Source: Owenweeksia sp.
GTDB lineage: Bacteria > Bacteroidota > Bacteroidia > Flavobacteriales > Schleiferiaceae
Assembly: GCA_002695025.1 (NCBI GenBank)
Contig: NZNV01000008.1
Coordinates: 1-64,000 of the forward strand
Reading direction: 5' to 3'
Length of the DNA: 64,000 nt
In this document: positions 43,647-51,980 of the stretch, one piece after another
How positions within the stretch are numbered: position 1 is the stretch's first letter
Layout of the letters: every line of letters begins with the position of its first letter
The notes under the pieces: generated by a model
Databases searched by the model: none
The model's input: only the letters and a program-made list of their open reading frames with translations
What the model was told of the DNA's origin: nothing
Made by a program: the position numbers and the translations under genes

Positions 43647-43989
43647 GATCAACTTACATCCAGCGCTTACATAATACTGATTAGCACAGTAGCTTCATTT
43701 GCTCAAAAAGCCAGTGATGACTTTAGCGGAAAATGGAAAACTGCCCAGGGTAAATATTGTGGTTATCTCTAAAAAGGAAGACTCTTTTGTAGGCACGTCA
43801 GAAAATAAAAAGTACACTATCCTGAAGGATGTAACTTTTAAAGATGGGAATTGGGAAGGCACCATTTCAAAACCGGGTAGCAGCAGCGAAGCAGACTGTG
43901 AATTAACACTTACGGATGAAGGTCTTGAGGTGGTTGCTCATAAAGGTTTTATCAGCAAAACTATTGTCTGGACAAAAGTACCGGAATAA
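43647..43989 (+). pseudogene. Broken small secreted-protein gene (DUF2147-like remnant)
   Basis: Two frames each carry part of one protein. The first (open from 43647) reads a hydrophobic signal-like IILISTVASFAQ and then DDFSGKWKTAQG, and hits a stop at 43770-43772. The second, shifted by one base near 43750, continues VVISKKEDSFVG and runs to TAA at 43987-43989, ending KTIVWTKVPE. Joined, they look like a DUF2147-type secreted protein. No start codon is found before the signal segment either. An ATG-less, frameshifted gene indicates decay; a sequencing error at 43750 would not explain the missing start. Confidence 0.6.
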
Positions 43990-44001
43990 CAGCTTTAAGT
44001 T

Positions 44002-44040
44002 TACCACTTTGCGAAACCTGAAAGATTTTGCAAAGTGGTA
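44002..44040. terminator. Long-stem hairpin between convergent genes
   Basis: Perfect 11-bp inverted repeat, arms 44002-44012 and 44030-44040, loop of 17. It lies between the broken gene and the DUF2141 gene (stop at 44044). T-rich bases follow on the plus strand (TTTCTAC); the long loop makes it a weak terminator. Confidence 0.45.
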
Positions 44041-44043
44041 TTT

Positions 44044-44469
44044 CTACAAATACCGCATCTTAATGGTTATACGCTTAGACTCTCCCTCTTTCACCGTAAA
44101 CTTAAAGTCATCAAAAGTGGGGCGTGACATTCCTGAAAGGTAGAAGTCTGAAAAGCCAAAACCCTCTACCGGGATATGAACCCAGTTGTAATCCATTTTT
44201 TGATTACTGTTCTCATCATCATAAACCGAAAGACCATAAGTACCTGGCTCTAAAGACAAACTAAAGCTCAGTTTTCCATTACTGAATTTAGTCTTGGAAA
44301 AGCTCATCTTTTTCACCGGCTTTTCCTCTTTAAAATTTTCATTGCTGGTGAAAACCCCTAGCATTAACTTCCCCTTTGAGTTTTCCACGCCAGTGACCGT
44401 TACATGAATATTCTGGCTAAAAGCAGGAAGTGAAACTGCCAAAAAAAGGACTGCGATTAACTTTTTCAT
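44044..44469 (-). CDS. DUF2141 domain secreted protein
   Basis: A 141-residue exported protein with signal peptide (1-18, ending PAFSQ). The domain shows the DUF2141 blocks GKLMLGVF, LEPGTYGLSVYDDENSNQKMD and the final ESKRITIKMRY. The Asp/Asn-rich DENSNQKMD loop looks able to bind calcium. The function of the family is unknown. Confidence 0.85.
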   Translation of the reverse strand: MKKLIAVLFLAVSLPAFSQNIHVTVTGVENSKGKLMLGVFTSNENFKEEKPVKKMSFSKTKFSNGKLSFSLSLEPGTYGLSVYDDENSNQKMDYNWVHIPVEGFGFSDFYLSGMSRPTFDDFKFTVKEGESKRITIKMRYL

Positions 44470-44521
44470 AAACCGGAATTATGTGGAAGTAACGGCCATT
44501 TGCAACAATAAGTTTGCGCGC

Positions 44522-45826
44522 CTACTTTTTTCGGAGATACACCTGTATCGGCACACCCTTAAAATCAAACTGGTCACGCATTTTATTTTCCAGGAAACGC
44601 TTATAAGGCTCCTTTACATATTGCGGTAAATTGGCAAAAAACGCAAAGGAAGGTGTTACAGTAGGTAGCTGTGTGCAAAATTTGATCTTGATGTATTTTC
44701 CTTTAATAGAAGGCGGAGGATTACTTTCTATAATGGGCAGCATTATATCATTCAGCTTACTGGTACTGATGCGGGAACTCCGCCTTTCGTACACCCTCAT
44801 AGCCTCTTCCACCGCCTGGAAGATGCGTTGCTTGTTGAGAGCCGAGATAAAGATCACCGGAATATCGGTAAAGGGTTCCAGTTTTTTCAGGATATACTTC
44901 TTGAACTGATCAGCCGTTTTGGTGTCCTTTTCGATCAAGTCCCATTTGTTAACCAGGAGAACCACACCTTTCTTGTTTTTTTCAATCAAACTGAAAATGG
45001 ACAGGTCCTGGCCCTCAAAACCACGATCCGCATCAATAATAAGCAGGCACACATCTGCACTTTCTATAGCCCGTACCGAGCGCATCACCGAATAAAATTC
45101 CAGGTTTTCATGCACTTTGGACTTCTTACGCAAGCCCGCTGTATCTACCAGTAAAAAATCCTTACCGTATAATTTATAACGGGTATTGATGGCATCACGG
45201 GTAGTACCGGCAATATCGGTTACGATATTCCTCTCTTCACCGGTAAGAGCATTGATAAAAGAGGATTTACCCACGTTGGGGCGGCCCACCACCGCAATAC
45301 GCGGAAGATCCAGGTCTTCCTCGTCCTTCTCTTCCGGAAGGGCTGCTACCAGTTCATCCAGTAATTCACCGGTGCCTGAACCGTTGATGGCGGAAATATT
45401 ATACATGTCCCCCAGCCCCAGGCTGTAAAACTCAGCACTCATGGTTTGACGCATGGCATTATCTACCTTATTGGCTACGAGGAAAACCTTCTTCTTGGTT
45501 CTTCGCAAGAGCGAAGCTACTTCTTTGTCCATAGATGTAACGCCCATCTCGGCATCCACCACAAAGAGGATCACCTGGGCTTCTTCGATGGCAATTTCCA
45601 CCTGCTTGCGGATTTCACCTTCAAAAATATCATCCGAACCCGTGATATACCCCCCGGTATCAATTACGGAGAACTCACGCCCTATCCAATCAGCACGGCC
45701 ATAAATACGGTCGCGGGTAACACCGGACACAGAATCTACGATGGCTTCCCGCTTTTCGGTAAGACGATTAAAGAGGGTGGATTTACCCACATTGGGGCGA
45801 CCTACAATGGCTACTATATTGGACAC
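44522..45826 (-). CDS. der: Ribosome biogenesis GTPase Der (EngA)
   Basis: Double GTPase needed for 50S assembly. Of 434 residues, two G domains each start with GRPNVGKS (near 8 and about 185), followed by the C-terminal KH-like domain ([11 protein letters not shown], then [12 protein letters not shown]). Start is taken as GTG at 45826 ([12 protein letters not shown]). An in-frame ATG at 45862 adds 12 residues but lies upstream of a consensus -7 element, so a transcript from that promoter could not include it. Confidence 0.95.
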   Translation of the reverse strand: MSNIVAIVGRPNVGKSTLFNRLTEKREAIVDSVSGVTRDRIYGRADWIGREFSVIDTGGYITGSDDIFEGEIRKQVEIAIEEAQVILFVVDAEMGVTSMDKEVASLLRRTKKKVFLVANKVDNAMRQTMSAEFYSLGLGDMYNISAINGSGTGELLDELVAALPEEKDEEDLDLPRIAVVGRPNVGKSSFINALTGEERNIVTDIAGTTRDAINTRYKLYGKDFLLVDTAGLRKKSKVHENLEFYSVMRSVRAIESADVCLLIIDADRGFEGQDLSIFSLIEKNKKGVVLLVNKWDLIEKDTKTADQFKKYILKKLEPFTDIPVIFISALNKQRIFQAVEEAMRVYERRSSRISTSKLNDIMLPIIESNPPPSIKGKYIKIKFCTQLPTVTPSFAFFANLPQYVKEPYKRFLENKMRDQFDFKGVPIQVYLRKK

Positions 45827-45844
45827 AGAATCAACTTTAAGCGG

Positions 45845-45852
45845 CAAAAATA
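45845..45852 (-). promoter_or_regulatory. Putative -7 element (TATTTTTG) for der
   Basis: Exact TAnnTTTG, 18 nt before the GTG at 45826 and downstream of the alternative ATG at 45862, which decides the start. No clear -33 TTG. Confidence 0.45.
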
Positions 45853-45923
45853 GGCAATGCACGGGAGAGCATCATTATAAAGACCTTATCCTTCAAAAAT
45901 CATAGCCTTATAACCGGCCGAAA

Positions 45924-45953
45924 TAAAAAAGACCTCCCTTTTAAGGAGGCCTT
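45924..45953 (-). terminator. Intrinsic terminator of the LuxR-type regulator gene
   Basis: 9-bp stem with one G-U pair, arms 45929-45937 and 45945-45953, loop of 7. On the minus strand it is followed by further T residues. It begins 20 nt after the regulator's stop. Confidence 0.8.
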
Positions 45954-45973
45954 GTTAATAGTGTAGGTAATGC

Positions 45974-46594
45974 CTATTTATTACGATTGAGTATCTCAGG
46001 GTAATTGGTGGAAAAATTGATCAGGTCCACAACTGATTTAGCCCCGATCTTATTGAGTAACCTCAGTTTATAGGTACTAACGGTTTTGTCACTGATCTCC
46101 AACTCTTCGGATATTTCCTTATTGGATTTACCGCTGGAAAGCAGCTTTAATACTTCAATTTCCCGCTGACTCAACTTAATGGGCTTGTTCTTGCGCTTGT
46201 TGTTGAGGATATCCTCGCTGAATATCTGTTCTCCTTCAATTACGCGGTTAATGGAGCGGATGAGTTTCTTGGGCTCATCGTCCTTGATCACGTAACCGCT
46301 GGCCCCCATCTGCATGGCTGTTTTGCCATAAATATCTTCCGGGTGCATGGTTAGCACGATGATCTTAAGATCCGGAGCCATCTCCTTGATCTTACGAATG
46401 GCCGTAATACCGTTCATTTTGGGCATATCAAGGTCCAAAAGCAAAACGTCTGCCTCATGGTTCTGGATCATTTCAATAAGTTCATCCCCATCCGAGGCTT
46501 CGGCCACCAGCTGCATATTATCCTCGTATCCAATGAACAGCTGAAGCCCCTTTCGGACTACCGCATGGTCATCGGCCAGTAAAATTTTAATCAT
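45974..46594 (-). CDS. NarL/LuxR-family response regulator
   Basis: A 206-residue transcription factor: receiver domain (1-120) with D8/D9, phosphoacceptor D54 in LLLDLDMP and switch Lys in YVIKDD, then a LuxR helix-turn-helix (about 140-200, LSQREIEVLKLLSSGKSNKEISEELEISDKTVSTYK). No kinase gene is adjacent, so its partner is elsewhere. It has its own terminator and a candidate promoter at 46648. Confidence 0.92.
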   Translation of the reverse strand: MIKILLADDHAVVRKGLQLFIGYEDNMQLVAEASDGDELIEMIQNHEADVLLLDLDMPKMNGITAIRKIKEMAPDLKIIVLTMHPEDIYGKTAMQMGASGYVIKDDEPKKLIRSINRVIEGEQIFSEDILNNKRKNKPIKLSQREIEVLKLLSSGKSNKEISEELEISDKTVSTYKLRLLNKIGAKSVVDLINFSTNYPEILNRNK

Positions 46595-46647
46595 CGCAGT
46601 GCTATTTGAAAAACGTTAAATATGAAAGCTCAGGTCAGTTACTTTAA

Positions 46648-46655
46648 CAAATGTA
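46648..46655 (-). promoter_or_regulatory. Putative -7 element (TACATTTG) for the LuxR-type regulator
   Basis: Exact TAnnTTTG, 53 nt before the ATG at 46594. No TTG at -33. Confidence 0.4.
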
Positions 46656-46713
46656 TATATTAATTGTCAGACGTTATTGACAGGCTTCTTCAATTTTTGT
46701 TTGCCATTAAGAA

Positions 46714-47505
46714 CTAATTCTTTAAATGTGAGGGGATTTCACAAACCGGAATAGGGTTCATTTTATGCTGGTTTATACGATTATACCGTAAATAAATATC
46801 ATAAACCTCCCGTTCCCTACCCGTAAAATCGGAGGGGTTTTTATGGTTTTCCTTCTGCTTCATGGCCCACTCCAATTCTGGGTAAGAAGCGCCTATCTGA
46901 TCCTCATCCGAACGATCATCACCCCACAAGCCATCTGTAGGAGGAGCCTTTATTATTTCGTCAATAACCTCCAGCTCTTCAGCCAACTTATAAACTTCGG
47001 TTTTCAAAAGGTCAGCTATAGGGCTTATATCCACACCGCCATCACCGTATTTGGTATAAAAACCCACGCCAAAATCCTCCACTTTATTACCCGTTCCGGC
47101 TACAATATACCGGTTGAGAGCCGCAAAATAATAGAGGGTGGTCATCCGTAAACGTGCGCGGCTGTTTACCAGTGACATGGCCTTCTCATCTGAATCAGCA
47201 GCCTGTGGAAGCTCACCTATAAAAAGGTCAAAAACCCGGGTAAGATCTACTGATGCCGTCATCACATTACCGTGAACCTTCTGTAGTTCATCAATATGCT
47301 TCAGGGCACGGCTTACCTGTGCTTTATTCTGATGGATCGGCATCTCCACACACAGCACCGGGTATCCCGTAAGAGCAACCAATTTGGAGGTTACAGCAGA
47401 ATCAATACCTCCGCTTACACCCACTACAAAACCCTTTTGCCCGGATTCTTCCAGGTAGGATTTAAGCCAGTTTACGATATGGTCAATAACTTGCCTGGTC
47501 TTCAT
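46714..47505 (-). CDS. nadE: NAD synthase, ammonia-type
   Basis: Amidates deamido-NAD to NAD. The 263 residues carry the PP-loop SGGIDS (31-36) and the NKVEDFGVGFYTKYGDGGVD block. There is no N-terminal glutaminase domain, so it uses ammonia. It follows the small barrel-protein gene by 11 nt and is near gldB, an arrangement seen in other flavobacteria. Confidence 0.94.
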   Translation of the reverse strand: MKTRQVIDHIVNWLKSYLEESGQKGFVVGVSGGIDSAVTSKLVALTGYPVLCVEMPIHQNKAQVSRALKHIDELQKVHGNVMTASVDLTRVFDLFIGELPQAADSDEKAMSLVNSRARLRMTTLYYFAALNRYIVAGTGNKVEDFGVGFYTKYGDGGVDISPIADLLKTEVYKLAEELEVIDEIIKAPPTDGLWGDDRSDEDQIGASYPELEWAMKQKENHKNPSDFTGREREVYDIYLRYNRINQHKMNPIPVCEIPSHLKN

Positions 47506-47516
47506 GAATTTTTGGT

Positions 47517-48140
47517 CTAGAATAATACTCCGATAGACAGCGCCACATAATCAAAGCGGTAGGAGCGATTGCTCCTCAGGGAAGGGTCATCACTATTCAG
47601 GTTATCAACCAGGTTGCGGTGGTACGCTATTTCAGCAATCAGCGAGGTAGACCCTCCGAAACTGTATTCGGCACCTCCGCCAAACTTAAACGTAAGCCCC
47701 AATGGATTTACGTAGGAGTCCAGCTCGCTACCGGGGGCAATATCCGGTTCAAAATCAATGGTTTCACTGGTCTTGATCATAATACCTCCACCAAAACGGG
47801 CAAAGTAAGTGAAGTAACCAAATTCACGAGTACACATTTTAAGTGCTATGGGTATTTGCACATACCCTGCGTTATACTTGCGGCTGGTATCGTTAATATC
47901 CATGGTACCACCACTGCTGAGTATATCCACTCCGGTGGAAATGGCATAATGCTCTGCAAAGAAATAATCAGCCAATAAGCCAAAACCAAATTTAACCGCC
48001 AGGTTTGTTTCAACATCCGGCTGGCTGGTTGAAATATAATTGATGGATGGAGTGGCGTGCACACCCAGTCGCAAATTCTGAGCGTTTATCTTTGTAACCG
48101 CCAGCACACATAAAATAAAAAATACCTTGTTTAGCTTCAA
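47517..48140 (-). CDS. Small outer membrane beta-barrel protein (PorT-like superfamily)
   Basis: A 207-residue exported protein with signal peptide (1-20, ending KINAQ) followed by about eight amphipathic strands, from LRLGVHATPSINYI to FDYVALSIGVLF. Size and pattern fit the PorT-like 8-strand barrels; a true PorT role in T9SS cannot be claimed. The start is a TTG at 48140, since no ATG lies before or within the signal peptide. It is divergent from gldB and upstream of nadE. Confidence 0.7.
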   Translation of the reverse strand: MKLNKVFFILCVLAVTKINAQNLRLGVHATPSINYISTSQPDVETNLAVKFGFGLLADYFFAEHYAISTGVDILSSGGTMDINDTSRKYNAGYVQIPIALKMCTREFGYFTYFARFGGGIMIKTSETIDFEPDIAPGSELDSYVNPLGLTFKFGGGAEYSFGGSTSLIAEIAYHRNLVDNLNSDDPSLRSNRSYRFDYVALSIGVLF

Positions 48141-48170
48141 AATTGTTGGTTTTAGGGTGTAAAATTAAAG

Positions 48171-48187
48171 TACTTGCATTACAAGTA
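48171..48187. promoter_or_regulatory. Inverted repeat in the gldB/barrel-gene divergent region
   Basis: TACTTG-CATTA-CAAGTA, 6-bp arms with a 5-bp centre, within the 56-bp divergent space and 9 bp before the gldB ATG. Possible operator. Confidence 0.3.
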
Positions 48188-48196
48188 ACATGCTTT

Positions 48197-49183
48197 ATGA
48201 TAAAAAGAGTTTTTTGGACGATAAGTTCACTATTCCTTTTAACGGCCTGCGAACATGACCCGCTGGACCCAGACGTTAGTGATATTGAGATCAGTACGCA
48301 GTTCCAAAGGTTTGATCAGGCCTTTTTCTCCCTGGATACTGCGGGCTTCCAGGAGCAGCTGGATGAACTGAAGATCCAGTACCCCATTTTCTTCCAATCA
48401 GGCGCCACGGATCAGTTCTGGCGTTACCAACGGTCCGACAAGCGCCAGCTGGAGCTCTACCAGGAAACGCAGCAGGTATGGGGTGATATGAAGGAAGCTA
48501 ACGCAAAACTGGACAATGCCATGAAGCACTTCTACCATTATTACGAAGGTCACCCGGAAATTGATTTCTACACCTACATCTCCAACCTTGATTTTGAGTT
48601 CCCGGTATTGTATGCCCCGGAAAATGAGGTGTGCTTTGCCGCTCTTGACCTTTACCTGGGCCAGAATCAGCCTTATTATTCACATTTACCGGCCTACCTG
48701 GCCTTTAAAAGAAACCCTGTTTTCCTGGTACGCGATTGCATAGAAGCCCTGGCTATGGCCAACATACCTCCGCTGGAAGAACAAAACTCCTACTCTTTGC
48801 TGGACGCCATGATCTACCACGGGAAAATACTCTACTTCCTGGAAGCTATGATGCCGCATGAACCCGATGAGGTCATTGCACAGTATATTCACCAGAACCT
48901 GGAATTTTGCCAGGCCAATGAGAAAAACATCTGGGCTTACTTTATAGAGAACAACATGCTTTTCTCCAAAAGAGATGATGACATACGCAGGTTTATAGCA
49001 CCCGCTCCATTCTCCAAATTCCGCATGAAGTTTGACAACCAGACCCCCGGCCAGATAGGCCATTGGGTAGGCTGGCAAATTGTACGCAGCTACTGCAATA
49101 ATAATTCTGATATAAGCCTTCAGGAGATGTTGTCTGAAACGGATGGTCGCAAATTTCTCAAGCTCAGCGGATACAAACCCTAA
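48197..49183 (+). CDS. gldB: Gliding motility lipoprotein GldB
   Basis: A 328-residue lipoprotein (lipobox LLTAC, C18) required for gliding in Flavobacterium. The TQFQRFDQAFFSLD start of the mature part and the MIYHGKILYFLEAMMP and MLFSKRDDDIRRFIAPAPFS blocks match GldB. The ATG at 48197 opens the lipoprotein signal directly; an in-frame upstream codon at 48143 is rejected. gldC follows after 59 nt, the known gldB-gldC pairing. Confidence 0.9.
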   Translation: MIKRVFWTISSLFLLTACEHDPLDPDVSDIEISTQFQRFDQAFFSLDTAGFQEQLDELKIQYPIFFQSGATDQFWRYQRSDKRQLELYQETQQVWGDMKEANAKLDNAMKHFYHYYEGHPEIDFYTYISNLDFEFPVLYAPENEVCFAALDLYLGQNQPYYSHLPAYLAFKRNPVFLVRDCIEALAMANIPPLEEQNSYSLLDAMIYHGKILYFLEAMMPHEPDEVIAQYIHQNLEFCQANEKNIWAYFIENNMLFSKRDDDIRRFIAPAPFSKFRMKFDNQTPGQIGHWVGWQIVRSYCNNNSDISLQEMLSETDGRKFLKLSGYKP

Positions 49184-49208
49184 ACCATGTCAATCAACAC
49201 GGAAGCCT

Positions 49209-49216
49209 TACTTTTG
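49209..49216 (+). promoter_or_regulatory. Putative -7 element (TACTTTTG) for gldC
   Basis: Exact TAnnTTTG, 26 nt before the gldC ATG, so gldC may also be transcribed independently of gldB. No -33 TTG. Confidence 0.4.
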
Positions 49217-49242
49217 TAATTCTTAAAAACGGAATCAACAAC

Positions 49243-49578
49243 ATGGTTAAGCATCACTCCGAGATTACCTTTAAAATAGGGCTGGATGAAAATAAAGTAC
49301 CCGAAACCATTGAATGGAATGCTGAAGATGGCGGCATGAAACACGCACCCGCCAAAGCGCTCCTGCTTTCGGTATGGGATAAAAAAAACGGGGATACTCT
49401 AAAAATAGATCTTTGGACCAAAGACCTCCTGGCCGATGAGATGAAGCGCTTTGTCCACCAAACACTTATGGCCATGGCAGATACACTGGAGCGGGCCACC
49501 AATGAGTCCGAAGCAGCTAATGATATGCGCAACTTTGGCAAAGAGCTGGGCAAAAAAATGGATCTTTTCGATAAATAG
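49243..49578 (+). CDS. gldC: Gliding motility protein GldC
   Basis: A 111-residue cytoplasmic protein. The ITFKIGLDENKVPETIEWNA start and the EAANDMRNFGKELGKKMDLF end are characteristic of GldC, which is encoded next to gldB in flavobacteria and improves gliding. Its biochemical role is unknown. Its stop is one base from that of the convergent engB gene. Confidence 0.92.
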   Translation: MVKHHSEITFKIGLDENKVPETIEWNAEDGGMKHAPAKALLLSVWDKKNGDTLKIDLWTKDLLADEMKRFVHQTLMAMADTLERATNESEAANDMRNFGKELGKKMDLFDK

Positions 49579-49579
49579 T

Positions 49580-50188
49580 TTACTCTGCGATACCCAGCTG
49601 GCGGTTAATTTCACCAATATAACCGAGAAGCTCTTGCTTTCCAGCTCCGGTTTCCGCAGAGGTAGCAAAACTTACGGGCACCTCCTCCCAACGCTCAAGC
49701 ATCTTCTTCCGGTAGTCTTTGAGGTTGGCGTTGAGCTTATTACCCGTGAGTTTATCAATCTTGGTAAACACCATACTGAAGGGCACGCCCAGCTCCCCCA
49801 ACCACTCCATAAACTCCAGGTCTATTTTCTGCGGCTCATGGCGTGAGTCAATCAGTACAAAAACATTGGTAAGGTTCTCCCGCTTTTCCATGTAATCCAC
49901 GATCAAAAGCTGGAATTTCTCCTTGGCCTTTTTACTCACCTTGGCGTAACCATAACCAGGCAAATCCACAAGCCACCATTGATCATTTACATTAAAGTGA
50001 TTGATAAGTTGGGTCTTTCCCGGCCGGGAAGATGTTTTAGCCAGACCTTTGTGGTCCATCAACATATTGATCAAACTGCTTTTACCCACATTACTGCGGC
50101 CTATAAAAGCATACTCCGGCCACTTGGTTTCCGGGCATTGGCCGATTTTTGCACTGCTTTTGGAAAATTCCGCTTTCTGGATCTTCAT
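49580..50188 (-). CDS. engB: Ribosome biogenesis GTPase YsxC/EngB
   Basis: Single-domain GTPase involved in 50S assembly. Of 202 residues, G1 is GRSNVGKSS, G3 DLPGYG, G4 TKID. I start at the ATG at 50188 (MKIQKAEFSKS); an upstream in-frame codon at 50239 is not needed and lies before the putative -7 element at 50193-50200. With that promoter the mRNA would be nearly leaderless. Confidence 0.94.
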   Translation of the reverse strand: MKIQKAEFSKSSAKIGQCPETKWPEYAFIGRSNVGKSSLINMLMDHKGLAKTSSRPGKTQLINHFNVNDQWWLVDLPGYGYAKVSKKAKEKFQLLIVDYMEKRENLTNVFVLIDSRHEPQKIDLEFMEWLGELGVPFSMVFTKIDKLTGNKLNANLKDYRKKMLERWEEVPVSFATSAETGAGKQELLGYIGEINRQLGIAE

Positions 50189-50192
50189 GTGG

Positions 50193-50200
50193 CAAAGGTA
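50193..50200 (-). promoter_or_regulatory. Putative -7 element (TACCTTTG) for engB
   Basis: Exact TAnnTTTG, ending 4 nt before the ATG at 50188. No suitable -33 TTG. If used, the transcript starts at or within a few bases of the ATG. Confidence 0.4.
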
Positions 50201-50288
50201 GCTTTTCAAAACAGCTTTGCCGGAAACTCTGAATACCAAACGTCAAATTCCCGAGAGGTAAGCCCAAGCCTTAAATTTTGGCGGATCA

Positions 50289-50307
50289 CCCTTCGACTCC
50301 GCTCAGG
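50289..50307. repeat. CTTCGACTCCGCTCAGG-type element
   Basis: The core TTCGACTCCGCTCAG is a sequence I recall as a dispersed intergenic element in several bacterial genomes. No second copy is in this window, so its repeat nature is not shown here. The surrounding 50189-50503 stretch holds no gene that I can support. Confidence 0.3.
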
Positions 50308-50540
50308 ACACCCGCACCAAACACAACCTCCAACAAGCTTTTCTTAAGCAAGATCAGGACGCCAATTAAGTAACCTTCAACTTTACAACCTTAAGACCAA
50401 ATACTCTCCCACTTTCCCCCACCCGTTTTAGCCCTCAAGGGCACTTTCCCGTATCCCGCCACTGCAAAGAAATTGGTGAACATTTATACGAAAGAAGGAG
50501 TTTGTGGGTTATCCTTAAAGTGGTAAAAGTTATCAACAAA

Positions 50541-50565
50541 GTGGAGTAAGGTGGGAAATTGTGGG
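50541..50565 (+). promoter_or_regulatory. Candidate MraZ operator: three GTGG boxes at 10-bp spacing
   Basis: GTGGA at 50541, GTGGG at 50551 and GTGGG at 50561, spaced exactly one helical turn apart. In E. coli MraZ binds TGGGN repeats separated by 5 bp just upstream of its own gene, the same arrangement. The boxes lie immediately upstream of the -7 element at 50576 and would overlap the -33 region, so binding should repress the dcw promoter. More distant GTGGG and GTGGT copies are at 50504 and 50520. Confidence 0.7.
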
Positions 50566-50575
50566 TCATTTTCTA

Positions 50576-50583
50576 TACTTTTG
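50576..50583 (+). promoter_or_regulatory. Putative -7 element (TACTTTTG) of the dcw promoter
   Basis: Exact TAnnTTTG, 25 nt before the mraZ ATG and 10 nt after the last MraZ box. The nearest TTG (50559-50561) is only 14 nt upstream, shorter than usual, which may reflect a regulated promoter. Confidence 0.5.
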
Positions 50584-50608
50584 AGTCCAAGACCAGCTAA
50601 AAGCTAAT

Positions 50609-51082
50609 ATGCTGAACCTGATAGGAGTACACGAATGTAAAATGGATGCCAAGGGCCGGGTAATGATACCCTCCGCTCTGAAGAGGCAGCTATTGCCCGT
50701 ACTCGAAAAAGGGTTTGTAGTAAAGCGGAGCGTATTCCAGAAATGCCTTGAACTCTACCCCATGGAGGAATGGGAGAAGGTGATGAACAAGGTGAATAAG
50801 CTCAACCGCTTCGTAAAGAAGAATAATGATTTCATAAGGATGTTTACCGCTGGCGTGCGGGTGCTGGAGATGGATTCCAACGGCCGCCTTAACATTCCTA
50901 AGGACCTGATGAACTTCGCTGGCCTGAAATCGGAGTTGGTACTTTCCTCCTCCGTAGGCATGATAGAAGTGTGGAATAAAGATGCTTATGAAGCCAGCAT
51001 CAATGATCCCGAAGTGGACTTTGGGGCGCTGGCCGAAGATGTTATGGGTAGCCTTAACGACCCGGACGATGGAGTATCATAA
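50609..51082 (+). CDS. mraZ: Transcriptional regulator MraZ
   Basis: A 157-residue AbrB-like double-domain DNA-binding protein, first gene of the dcw cluster. Two SpoVT/AbrB-type halves are seen: HECKMDAKGRVMIPSALK (about 8-25) and LEMDSNGRLNIPKDL (about 88-102). MraZ represses its own operon by binding repeated TGGG boxes; matching boxes lie at 50541-50565. The next gene, rsmH, overlaps it by 14 bp. Confidence 0.95.
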   Translation: MLNLIGVHECKMDAKGRVMIPSALKRQLLPVLEKGFVVKRSVFQKCLELYPMEEWEKVMNKVNKLNRFVKKNNDFIRMFTAGVRVLEMDSNGRLNIPKDLMNFAGLKSELVLSSSVGMIEVWNKDAYEASINDPEVDFGALAEDVMGSLNDPDDGVS

Positions 51083-51980
51083 GCCCGTTCTTTTACATCA
51101 ATGTATAAACCTGCTGCAACTCAAGCCCGATGGCATCTACGTAGATGCCACCTTTGGAGGAGGAGGACACAGCCGTGAGATCGTAAAGCACCTGGATACT
51201 GGCCACCTGTATGGCTTTGACCAGGATGAAGATGCCCAGGCCAATGCGCTGGATGATGATCATTTTACCCTCATCTCCTCTAATTTCCGCCACCTGAAGA
51301 ACAGCCTGCGCTTTAAAGGCGTACGTCAGATAGATGGGCTATTGGCCGATCTTGGGATCTCATCACACCAGATTGATGAAGCCAGCCGTGGATTTAGTCT
51401 GCGTTATGAAGGACCGCTAGACATGCGAATGAACCGCTCCCGTCCGCTGGACGCCAAACAGGTGGTAAATACCTACTCTGAAAGTGAACTCACCCGCATT
51501 TTCCGGGATTACGGAGAACTGGTAAAACCTCACTTCCTGGCTCGGGCCATTGCCAATGCCCGCAGTTCATCTCCGATAGAAACCACGGAAGAGCTGAAAA
51601 ACACCTTGGAGCGTTACGCTCCCCGCAATAAACACGGGCAGTTCTGGGCCAAAGTATTCCAGGCCATTCGCATAGAGGTAAATGACGAGATGGGTGCCCT
51701 CCACGAACTTTTGAACCAGGCAGCAGAAATATTAAAACCCGGTGGCCGGCTGGTGGTAATGTCATACCACTCGTTGGAAGACAGACCCGTAAAGAACTTC
51801 TTCCGCACCGGAAACTTTGAAGGCAAGCCGGAAAAGGATTTTTACGGCAACCTTATCCGGCCCCTGGAACCCGTTACCCGCAAACCAATTGTACCAGACC
51901 CAACCGAAACAAATGAAAACCCAAGAGCCCGAAGCGCTAAACTGAGGGCTGCAGAAAAGATAGATGATGTCCAACAGTAA
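51069..51980 (+). CDS. rsmH: 16S rRNA (cytosine1402-N4)-methyltransferase
   Basis: SAM-dependent methyltransferase that modifies C1402 in the decoding centre. The 303 residues start MEYHKPVLLHQ and include the SAM motif DATFGGGGHS, ADLGISSHQID, FSLRYEGPLDMRM and VMSYHSLEDRPVK blocks. I use the ATG at 51069, overlapping mraZ by 14 bp; a longer in-frame extension to 50982 has no conserved content. Confidence 0.96.
   Translation: MEYHKPVLLHQCINLLQLKPDGIYVDATFGGGGHSREIVKHLDTGHLYGFDQDEDAQANALDDDHFTLISSNFRHLKNSLRFKGVRQIDGLLADLGISSHQIDEASRGFSLRYEGPLDMRMNRSRPLDAKQVVNTYSESELTRIFRDYGELVKPHFLARAIANARSSSPIETTEELKNTLERYAPRNKHGQFWAKVFQAIRIEVNDEMGALHELLNQAAEILKPGGRLVVMSYHSLEDRPVKNFFRTGNFEGKPEKDFYGNLIRPLEPVTRKPIVPDPTETNENPRARSAKLRAAEKIDDVQQ

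Noticed and set aside
50189-50503. Possible genes in the 315-bp stretch between engB and the dcw promoter
   Set aside because: Short frames exist on both strands but none has a signal peptide, recognisable domain, or convincing start.
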